A DNA stretch of 64,000 nt. Source: Hamadaea sp013361475. GTDB taxonomy: Bacteria; Actinomycetota; Actinomycetes; Mycobacteriales; Micromonosporaceae. The stretch covers positions 1 through 64,000 of the forward strand of contig NZ_JBFAHM010000012.1 of NCBI RefSeq assembly GCF_040654195.1, read 5' to 3'. A model generated the notes under the pieces. The model saw only the letters and a program-made list of their open reading frames with translations. It made no database searches and was not told where the DNA came from. Position numbers and translations under genes: made by a program. Within the stretch, counting starts at the first letter, position 1. The number at the start of each line of letters is the position of its first letter. Shown here piece after piece: positions 27,856 to 34,462 of this stretch.

Positions 27856-28128
27856 CTCAAACCTCTCTCTCCAGGCCCGCCAGGCGTACGCGGGCCCGAC
27901 GGGAAACGGTCGCAGAGGAGAGTTGAGCCATTCTTGCAGCGGAATTGAATCCGCTGGTCAACGCCGGACTTCACGGTGCCGTCGTTGCGCCGGTCGGCTG
28001 GGGATGACCCGCGGAAACCACCCGTGGCCTGCGAATTCAAGTGCAGTGCAATTTCCGTTCAAGCCGTCGCTGTCAGTCTGCTGGCGCACTGCAAGCTCAG
28101 CTCGATCGAAGGAAGGAGGTGCCGACGA
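27856..28128. promoter_or_regulatory. Divergent control region of peptide cassette A
   Basis: This 273-bp region separates the leftward thioredoxin/exporter/peptidase operon from the rightward peptide genes, so it must hold both promoters. I found no clear -35/-10 pair. A 7-bp stem GGCCCGC/GCGGGCC lies at about 27874-27896. Several GAATT/TTCAA elements occur between 27940 and 28060. Confidence 0.4.
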
Positions 28129-28347
28129 GTGCTGAAGACGCTCGGACGGATCACCGACGGGGTGCTCACGCGAGTCGTGCCCAAGGCCACGGCATCGGCC
28201 GGCAACTGCAAGTACGGCAGCTACTGCGTCGCCGGCTGCGGTTACTCGGGATACAACCTGCGGAAGTTCCAGGTCTGCTGCCCGTTCTTAAGCAACGGCC
28301 AGATCACGTACAAGTGCGAGATCTACAAGCAGACGTGCTCCTGCTGA
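28129..28347 (+). CDS. Cysteine-rich leader peptide A1 (72 residues, 8 Cys)
   Basis: A short gene with a strong ribosome binding site (GGAAGGAGG, 28111-28119) before GTG. The product has a positively charged amphipathic leader (LKTLGRITDGVLTRVVPKA) ending in an ASA site at residue 24, followed by a 48-residue core with Cys at 27, 33, 37, 50, 51, 63, 70 and 72, ending CSC. There is no hydrophobic h-region typical of Sec signals. Leader length and VVP motif match the next gene and the peptide of cassette B. It is probably exported by the ABC protein at 25433-27283, cut by the S26 peptidase at 24975-25436 and folded through disulfides. The function (bacteriocin, signal or redox peptide) is unknown. 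Confidence 0.82.
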   Translation: MLKTLGRITDGVLTRVVPKATASAGNCKYGSYCVAGCGYSGYNLRKFQVCCPFLSNGQITYKCEIYKQTCSC

Positions 28348-28368
28348 AGCTGAAGAAAGGGAAAGTTC

Positions 28369-28593
28369 GTGTCGAACTTGATCACGCGGGTCGGTGACTG
28401 GCTGCTCGCCGGCGTCGTCCCACAGCACGAGGCGCACGCGATCACCTGCTCGACCGCGACCTTCTGGCGGTTCTGCTACTGCTCGCGCGGGCTGAAGTAC
28501 GGCCACAAGTGCACCTACAAGCCGTACAACGGCCAGTGCGTCGTCGCCTGCCCCAGCACAGGCTGGTGCGCGACGGTCATGGGCGCCTGCTGA
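28369..28593 (+). CDS. Cysteine-rich leader peptide A2 (74 residues, 8 Cys)
   Basis: Starts 21 bp after peptide A1 with its own site GAAAGGGAAAG before GTG. The leader MSNLITRVGDWLLAGVVPQ resembles that of A1 and ends in AHA at residue 24. The core has Cys at 27, 36, 38, 48, 57, 61, 67 and 74 and the motif TFWRFC, which recurs as TFWRYC in the cassette B peptide. [FY]WR[FY]C is also found at the start of the methylamine dehydrogenase light chain (MauA) core, whose partner is a MauD-like protein. This may be a distant link and is speculative. A terminator follows directly. Confidence 0.82.
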   Translation: MSNLITRVGDWLLAGVVPQHEAHAITCSTATFWRFCYCSRGLKYGHKCTYKPYNGQCVVACPSTGWCATVMGAC

Positions 28594-28618
28594 CGCCAGG
28601 TCCGACGCTCGGACGGTG

Positions 28619-28666
28619 AAGGGACATCGGCGACCGGCCCCCCACTCGGCCGCCGGTGTCCCTTTC
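28619..28666 (+). terminator. Terminator after the cassette A peptide genes
   Basis: A stem of about 18 bp, with one mismatch and one G-U pair, is formed by AAGGGACATCGGCGACCG and CGGCCGCCGGTGTCCCTT around a short C-rich loop, followed by TTTCC. It lies 25 bp after the stop of peptide A2. Confidence 0.8.
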
Positions 28667-28671
28667 CAGCA

Positions 28672-28830
28672 GTTGCGATCATGGCCTCGCAGTTCGGCTC
28701 CGGCTGCAATCGCGACCGGTACGCCGTCCACCTCCCAGAGGTGCATACCGTCGGCCGTCGAGGCGCGCACGGATGCGACAGCATCTTCGACCGGCCGCCA
28801 CGACACCGCTCGGCGGGCGAAAGACGATCT
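28672..28830 (-). pseudogene. Possible remnant of a GNAT acetyltransferase
   Basis: On the minus strand the sequence reads VEDAVASVRASTADGMHLW and EVDGVPVAIA, resembling the N-terminal strands of GNAT acetyltransferases (LWEVDGVPVSMAG), then a short ELRG. There is no acetyl-CoA binding motif and no complete frame. The match rests on one short motif, so this is only a suggestion. Confidence 0.3.
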
Positions 28831-29166
28831 CATGGGCGCGACACATGGGGCTCGAATCCCCTCGGACACGTTAACCCCGTGAACGGCACGGCACTCATCA
28901 CCTGGTGGGGGCGCTTTGCGTCGGCGAGAAGGCATATTCGTCACGGGCCAACCGGAGGCTGCTGCGTTCGCGAGACATCAGTCATCCCGGAGCCCAAGAC
29001 CAGATCGCCAGCCGGAAGCGGCGCGGTCGTGTCGGCGGCAGACCACCAAACATCGACCGCGTCGCATTCCGCAACGCAACCAGGTAACACGCTCGTTCAA
29101 TCCGCGGGCGGACGTGAGCATGATCGGCCCAGCACTCGCAGCGGCGTGGTCCCCTGGGGGCCCGGG
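28831..29166. other. Region with no recognised gene
   Basis: No supported reading frame. A short hairpin GGGG-CTCGAAT-CCCC at 28847-28861 looks like a tRNA T-arm, but no acceptor or anticodon arm pairs with it. Confidence 0.4.
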
Positions 29167-29589
29167 TCAGTCGCGACCGGCGGCCGGATCATCACCGGTC
29201 GCGCTCGGGTCGTACGACAGCAGCTCCCAGGAGTGACCATCCGGATCGTCGATGGCCCGGTTGTACAGCCAGCCCAGGTCCTGCGCAGGCCGGGGCTCGA
29301 CCGCGCCGGCGGCCAGGGCCGCCTCGGCGAGCTGGTCCACCTCCTCGCGCGACCTGGCGGCCAGAGCATTGATCACCTCGACCGGCCCCTCGGCGACCTG
29401 CCGTTTCGTGAAGTTCGCGAAGTGTTCGTGGGTCATCAGCTGCACGGCGATCGCCTGGGTCAGGACCACTTGAGCCGACGTGTCGTCGGTGAACTGCGGA
29501 TTGATCGTTCCGCCCAGCGCCGTGTAGACCTTCTTGCTCACCTCCAGGTCCGCGACCGGCAGGTTCACATAAATCTGCGTGTACGCCAT
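29167..29589 (-). CDS. VOC-family (glyoxalase/bleomycin-resistance fold) protein
   Basis: A 140-residue single-domain VOC protein. It starts YTQIYVNLPVADLEVSKKVY, has a central AVQLMTHEHFANF segment and ends with DPDGHSWELLSYDP, where the final Glu would bind metal in catalytic members. The family includes lactoylglutathione lyase-like and antibiotic-binding proteins. The ATG at 29589 follows GGAAGG; a start eight codons upstream is less likely. It lies 58 bp downstream of an AraC-type regulator on the same strand, which may control it. Substrate unknown. Confidence 0.82.
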   Translation of the reverse strand: MAYTQIYVNLPVADLEVSKKVYTALGGTINPQFTDDTSAQVVLTQAIAVQLMTHEHFANFTKRQVAEGPVEVINALAARSREEVDQLAEAALAAGAVEPRPAQDLGWLYNRAIDDPDGHSWELLSYDPSATGDDPAAGRD

Positions 29590-29647
29590 ATCAGCGCCTT
29601 CCTTCAACGTCATCGCGTGCCGGTGTTGTCCGGCCGCATCTACAACG

Positions 29648-30406
29648 CTAGGGGCGTATCTCGGCGTCGGTCTTGTACAGAAGCGACAGCACCTCGCCGG
29701 GCTCGGGGCGCTGCAGCCGAGTCGCCGTGCAGCCCAGGAAGCGGATCAACGAGCGAGCCAGGTGCGGCTGGTCGTGGTACCCGACCTGCTGAACGACGTC
29801 GGTCGCGGTCCCGCCCTGGGCCAGGAGGATCGCCGCCTGCCTGGCCCGTTCGATCTGCCGGACCGTGCCCTGGGTCAACCCGGTCGCGGCCACCACCCGG
29901 CGCTGGACGGACCGCGGAGTGACCAGGGTCGTCGTGTCGCCCCGGAGCACGTCGGTGACCAGCGGGTCGCGTACCAGCATCCCGGCCCGGACCAAGCGGT
30001 CCACGAAGACGTCGGCGTTGTCGTAGGTCGGCAGCTGCCAGTCGTCGCCCTGCAGGACGAACGAGCGCTCCGTCACGTGCGGGCTCAGCACCGCGGTGTC
30101 GACGAGGTCCGCCACCGGCAGCGGCTTCAGGTAGGCGCCGTGCCGGAAGATGATCCCGAAGGTCTCGCCGTCGCCCGGAGGAACGTCCACCACGGCGGGC
30201 GTCGTCTCCGGACCTCGGACCGCCACGCTCGTGACGCCCCGGTCCCGCCAGATCACCAGCTCCCAGTTGGAGTTCGCCACCGACCGCATCCGGGCCGGCG
30301 CCGTCCCCACCGTCCCGCCGGCCCGATAAAGCCGTTCGACATACGGCGAGTCAGACGAGCGTTGCTCGACGCCGAGATCCTGATCCAGGTTCCGCTCGGT
30401 CGTCAT
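29648..30406 (-). CDS. AraC-family transcriptional regulator
   Basis: A 252-residue protein. The C-terminal part (about 155-240) is an AraC-type double helix-turn-helix: TPRSVQRRVVAATGLTQGTVRQIERARQA, then GGTATDVVQQVGYHDQPHLARSLIRFLG. The N-terminal 150 residues are a sensory domain resembling the DUF6597 type (APARMRSVANSNWELVI). It is probably in one transcript with the VOC gene downstream. Confidence 0.87.
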   Translation of the reverse strand: MTTERNLDQDLGVEQRSSDSPYVERLYRAGGTVGTAPARMRSVANSNWELVIWRDRGVTSVAVRGPETTPAVVDVPPGDGETFGIIFRHGAYLKPLPVADLVDTAVLSPHVTERSFVLQGDDWQLPTYDNADVFVDRLVRAGMLVRDPLVTDVLRGDTTTLVTPRSVQRRVVAATGLTQGTVRQIERARQAAILLAQGGTATDVVQQVGYHDQPHLARSLIRFLGCTATRLQRPEPGEVLSLLYKTDAEIRP

Positions 30407-30712
30407 GATCGCAAACGTAGCATGACCAGGGGCGGGATCTCGTGCCGAAGCCAGCCCGGCCCGGTCCGAGCCGCGACGGCACGACGTTCGGACCGTCCTG
30501 TTCGATCGCGACCAGGACGGTTTTGGCGTTGGCGGCGCTCGCCGAGGATCTAGTCATGGAGGCGTAGCCTCGATCGCTCCAGGCGGGCCAGCCGCGTGGA
30601 GGCACTGACCGAGCTTCGCCCGCAGTCCTCGACCTCATTGCTGGCTGAGCCGCGGGGCGGCGTACTTCTCGGCGATGTGCTGGCCCGTTGACAGACGTTG
30701 ATCGTCGGCAGG
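30407..30712. other. Region with no recognised gene
   Basis: Between the AraC-type regulator gene and the end of the coiled-coil protein gene I see no supported gene or structured element. Confidence 0.4.
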
Positions 30713-31108
30713 CTACAGGTTGTTGATTCGGGCAATCAGTTCTTCCTCGGTCAGGTTTTCCAGGACCGCGTCCTGCTTGCGGCCCAGAATGGTCAGCAGC
30801 TTCTCCTTCTCCAGTTTCTTGGCTGCCGCTGCCTTCGCCGCCTGGTCCTCTGCGAGGCGGAAGGCGATGACGTGCTTGACGACCTCCAGCTTGGTCTCCA
30901 AGGTTGCCTTGGCGGGATTGGTCTCGGTGGCCACGAACGACTCGGTGTCGATGGCTTTGAGCTCGGCGTTGACGGCCTTGGCCACGTCATCGAGGCTGAA
31001 CCCGGACTTGGCGGTCAGCGGAAGCTCCCACAGCTGTTCCGTGGTCAGCATGCCCTTGGCCGACGGGTAGCGGAACTTCTCCCGCGTGGCCTTTTCAAAA
31101 ATGGTCAC
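30713..31108 (-). CDS. Small coiled-coil protein of unknown function, partner of the DUF2135-like protein
   Basis: A 131-residue acidic and lysine-rich protein. It begins TIFEKATREKFRYPSAKGMLTTEQLWELPL. A helical, coiled-coil-like stretch follows (about 65-115, KLEVVKHVIAFRLAEDQAAKAAAAKKLEKEKLL broken here for length). It ends NLTEEELIARINNL. There is no signal peptide. It lies 31 bp downstream of the 669-residue gene and is surely in one transcript with it. I do not recognise the family with certainty. The layout resembles two-gene modules that also occur in phage-like contexts. Confidence 0.75.
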   Translation of the reverse strand: MTIFEKATREKFRYPSAKGMLTTEQLWELPLTAKSGFSLDDVAKAVNAELKAIDTESFVATETNPAKATLETKLEVVKHVIAFRLAEDQAAKAAAAKKLEKEKLLTILGRKQDAVLENLTEEELIARINNL

Positions 31109-31139
31109 GGCGTTCTCTCTGGGACGTTGGGGCAGGGGA

Positions 31140-33149
31140 TCAGAACTGGATGTTGATCAGGTGGCGCCGGCCGCCGACCGTGGTCACCTTGGCGATCGCA
31201 GAGCTGCGAACCGTGGAGCTGAAGCCGAGGCCGGACAGCTGATCCGGGGTTGGCTCACATTTGGTGCGGTCGCCGAGCACCTCGAACACCTTGCGGTGCG
31301 GCTGCAGGTCGCCGCGGAGGAACTCGTTGTAGATTCCTCGCGTGGGCTGGTCGTTCACGCACCCTTTCAGGATGAAGAAGTAGTGGCGGTTGCCGACCTC
31401 GTTGTCGTCGAAGTAGTTCGGCGAGTACATGATGGTGGACACCGGCACGAACTGTTCGGTGGTGATGCCCCACAGTTCCTTGCCGGCGCTGCCCGGCCGG
31501 ATGTCCTTACCCGGCTGGAAAGCGGTGATCACCCCGTTGGTGACCGTCATCCGGCCCACTTCGACGGTTTCCTTCTGGCCGACCGCCCGCTCGTGGCTGT
31601 AATGCTCGATCTTGCCGTTGCTTTCGGTCTCGATCACGAAGCCGACCTGGGTACTCTCCCGCTTGCTGAACTGGTTCACCTCGATCCGGTACTCGCCGTC
31701 GGGGAGGTGGTCGGTCCAGGTGACGTTCTCCACCGGCTCGCGCGAGAACGGCCCGCCCGCGTTCATGTCGACGTCCAGTTTGTTGCGCTTGTCCTGGTAC
31801 CAGATGTGGTCGCCGTTGGGTTCGAACACGTGCAGGTCGAGGTCGTCGTGGTTGAACCAGGACAGGCTAACGCGCAACTTGCCGGTGACGTTGCCGCCGG
31901 CCCGCTTGACCTTCTCCTTGATCGAGTCGGCGAGGTTGCCGCGGTAGGACCAGCCGAAATCGTTGTCCCAGGTGAACAGGCGCGGGGCGGACGGGTGCCG
32001 GCCGGTGGTGAGACTGACGAAGTGCGGTTCGTGGCTGTTGGCAACCCACAGGTCGATGGCCGCGGCACCGGGCAGAATGTCTTTCATGAAGGCGACCACG
32101 GGAATCTCCTCCGGCTTCGCGTCACGAAGGCGCGCACCTGACGACCTGGTGGTGGCCGCCTGCATGAGCAGCCCTTCAATGCCGTCCTTCATCCGCGACT
32201 GTGTGTCATTGTCGACCCACAACACATTGGTGACCGACACGTCGGACAGCCGTGCGAACCGTCGCTGCAGCGAATCCTCGATGCCCAATTCGTCGATGGT
32301 CTTCATCGCGGCCTTGACCATGGCCGGGGTGATCAACGCCGTGGAGCGCCGATAATTCTGCGGTGCCACCTTCGTCTCGAACGACCGGACCGCCTGCTCC
32401 AGGTCCACGCCCGCAGAGAGATCCTGGACGAGGGTACCGATCACCGTGTTGCGGAACCGGGCCGCCGGGTTCATGGCGTTGGCGAAAGTGAAGGCCCGAC
32501 CGTCGGTCGCCTGCGTCCACTGGTTCTGCAGCGACCGGAACTCGGTCACCGCCCGACGATGCTCCGTGCCGCGGTAGAGCGCGTTGTCGTCGATGAGGTC
32601 GACGACGGTGTCCAGGGCGTGCTGGGTCAGCTCGGCCAGGCCACGCTGAAACACCTGCACCGCGGTGTCGAAGGCGCCCCGTGCAGCGCCGACGTCGTCG
32701 GTGCGATGCCGCTTCTCCACCCGGCCGTGCAGGTGGTGCCACACCTCGACCTGGCCGTCGCGCAGGGATCGGGTCGTCTTCGCCCCGTACTGCGCCTCGG
32801 TGGACCGGAAGACGCCGGACAACGGCAGCGAGCCAACGAATTCGTCCATTGCGGCGGCGACGATGGAGAAGACGGGGTCGGATGCAGACACCCCGGACCA
32901 GACGGTGCGGACCTGTCCGTTGTCGATTTCAACGACGGTTCCAAGGTTCTTGACGAAGCCCCGGCAGGTCGAGCAGTCGTACTCGGACCGCTCACGGAAC
33001 CGGAGATTGGTGCCGGCGGGAAAGGACTCGAGGAAGGTGAGCCAGAGTGAGTCCCGGTCAAGACTGTCGCCGACGACGTACAACTCGCCCTTGGACATCG
33101 CGGACAGACGCGTAGTTACATCCACCACGAACTGCTCGAAATCGCCCAC
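31140..33149 (-). CDS. Large cytoplasmic protein with CxxC motif and DUF2135/YfaP-like domain
   Basis: A 669-residue protein without signal peptide. Near residues 57-60 is YDCSTCRGF, a CxxC that could bind metal. The middle (about 100-400) is helical, with QNYRRSTALITPAMVKAAM. At about 415-495, LRVSLSWFNHDDLDLHVFEP, then NGDHIWY, NAGGPFSREPVENV and LPDGEYRIEVNQF are the hallmarks of the DUF2135/YfaP-like beta-sandwich. The last 150 residues are unassigned and end RRHLINIQF. The GTG at 33149 follows GGGAGAT at the right distance; the upstream extension is non-coding. It is cotranscribed with the small coiled-coil gene. Role unknown. Confidence 0.8.
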   Translation of the reverse strand: MGDFEQFVVDVTTRLSAMSKGELYVVGDSLDRDSLWLTFLESFPAGTNLRFRERSEYDCSTCRGFVKNLGTVVEIDNGQVRTVWSGVSASDPVFSIVAAAMDEFVGSLPLSGVFRSTEAQYGAKTTRSLRDGQVEVWHHLHGRVEKRHRTDDVGAARGAFDTAVQVFQRGLAELTQHALDTVVDLIDDNALYRGTEHRRAVTEFRSLQNQWTQATDGRAFTFANAMNPAARFRNTVIGTLVQDLSAGVDLEQAVRSFETKVAPQNYRRSTALITPAMVKAAMKTIDELGIEDSLQRRFARLSDVSVTNVLWVDNDTQSRMKDGIEGLLMQAATTRSSGARLRDAKPEEIPVVAFMKDILPGAAAIDLWVANSHEPHFVSLTTGRHPSAPRLFTWDNDFGWSYRGNLADSIKEKVKRAGGNVTGKLRVSLSWFNHDDLDLHVFEPNGDHIWYQDKRNKLDVDMNAGGPFSREPVENVTWTDHLPDGEYRIEVNQFSKRESTQVGFVIETESNGKIEHYSHERAVGQKETVEVGRMTVTNGVITAFQPGKDIRPGSAGKELWGITTEQFVPVSTIMYSPNYFDDNEVGNRHYFFILKGCVNDQPTRGIYNEFLRGDLQPHRKVFEVLGDRTKCEPTPDQLSGLGFSSTVRSSAIAKVTTVGGRRHLINIQF

Positions 33150-33404
33150 CGTGTCATCTCCCTTGATCACCGGAGATCCTATGGGGCGCACGCAATCGGA
33201 GAAACGCAATTCCGGTCGTCCGCATCGGCATGCCAACTGTGCTCCAATGCTCCTCCCTGGGGCCGGTCCTCGTCCTCCCACGGCCACGCGGAAGTGAGCG
33301 GGACTGTTTGCTCAGGTCGCGTTTCGGTCGGTCGTCGCCCCAGTCGTTCGGCAGCTCGGCGAGCCCGACCAGACCATAGTCCGGCGGGTCGACATGGGAC
33401 CTCA

Positions 33405-33540
33405 CCCTGAAAACTAGCGCCTTCGCGTAGAGCAAACGACCCATCAGGCACCGAACCAGGAAAGAAGATCGGGCGCCTGACGGTTCGTCGGATCCAGATG
33501 CGGAGGTGCTGATCTGGTGAGCGCGGGAGGGGAGTCGAAG
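33405..33540. repeat. Dispersed repeat, copy 1 (orphan 3' gene end plus hairpin)
   Basis: About 135 bp resemble 56139-56282, where the sequence is the last codons, stop and terminator of a glycosidase gene. Here the matching codons read LKTSAFA then stop but follow an in-frame stop, so no gene precedes them. The inverted repeat CCCATCAGGCACC/GGCGCCTGACGG and the following GATGCGGAGGTGC and GGGGAGTCGAAG blocks are shared. Confidence 0.7.
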
Positions 33541-33907
33541 ACCGACGCTAGCGGCGACAACGGGCTGCGCAACGATGATGGTCATCGCTGTGACGGCGGC
33601 GGCATCTGCCACTGGCGTTGACGGTCCGAAACGGCGGTCTCCGAGCGGCCTCGGCCCGGCGAGCCACCTGAAGTGGACACTTAGCGGTACGTTCGAACAA
33701 AAAACTGTCAAGCGTCAGCGGGTAGCGCTCGGCGTTTTCGTATATGGCCCTCGATGTCAAATGCCGTGGTCGCACTGTAGTTGCCCTGGTCCGGGCGGGC
33801 CAGAGGGAGTCGTGGCACGCCCGCCGTGTCTGCGTGGGTGGTCTTCGTCGTGACCATCTGGCGTCGGATCAAAGGGCCCGAGAATGTGCCACGATCGAAA
33901 GAAGGTA

Positions 33908-33936
33908 TTGACGTCGATATTGAAACGTTTTAACTT
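33908..33936 (+). promoter_or_regulatory. Predicted promoter with overlapping LacI-like palindrome
   Basis: TTGACG (33908-33913) and TAACTT (33931-33936) are spaced by 17 nt. The spacer ends in TTGAAACGTTTTAA (33920-33933), with a perfect AAACGTTT core, typical of LacI-family operators. It would give a leader of about 520 nt before the PL11 gene, unless it serves an unrecognised transcript. Confidence 0.5.
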
Positions 33937-34386
33937 CGCTGTGTTGAGGCAGCACGCGGTCGAAACTTCGAGTTGTCGTCTCAGCCCGTCCCGATGAGCC
34001 GGAGACTCGCCAGCGCCCACTGGCCCGGCCCGCTCCCACCGTTGCGCAGGAGTCCACGGATGAACCGAATCGTCACCGTAGCGTCGACCGCCGGTCCGCA
34101 CCTTCCTATCGCCCAGCCTGCGCGCCACGCAGCGCCCGGGCCTGCCCGTCGCTCGCCCGAGGTCTGCTCTCAGCCACCTCGCCTCGAGTGACGACAACGG
34201 CCGGTTCTCGAACAGGGCCACCGGCCGGAAGCAGCACAGCCGCATCGCCGTGACGACGGATCGCGCCGTCACAGGTGGACGATCACGCATGTCCAGCACC
34301 AGGCCATTTGGCGGCGATGCCTCCCGCAATGCGGCTGCTCGCGCGCAATTCCAGCACGAAATCTTGATCCGACCTGCGACGTTCAC

Positions 34387-34400
34387 CGTGAGCGCTCACG
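34387..34400. promoter_or_regulatory. Perfect palindrome CGTGAGCGCTCACG, candidate LacI-family operator
   Basis: A 14-bp perfect palindrome lies 62 bp before the PL11 start. GTGAGCGCTCAC is the symmetric core recognised by several LacI-family repressors, and the actinomycete CebR site is a close variant. No LacI-type gene is adjacent; the nearest in the window is at 13448-14446, with a different operator. Confidence 0.55.
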
Positions 34401-34462
34401 CAATGCCAGGTCAATCCGACCATCAGATGGACCTTCCGTCCCGCCCACGCACGGAGATCATC

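Larger units (their letters stand above)
33150..34462. other. Long intergenic region ahead of the pectin cluster
   Basis: There is no convincing gene in 1.3 kb. It contains a dispersed repeat copy (33405-33540), a predicted promoter with an overlapping operator-like palindrome (33908-33936) and a perfect 14-bp palindrome close to the first pectin gene (34387-34400). A minus-strand stretch near 33995-34115 reads RFIRGLLRNGGSGPGQWALA, then a stop, which might be a gene relic. Confidence 0.5.

Noticed and set aside
28830..28880. tRNA-like T-arm (GGGG-CTCGAAT-CCCC)
   Set aside because: No matching acceptor stem, anticodon arm or D-arm could be found around it; a chance hairpin.
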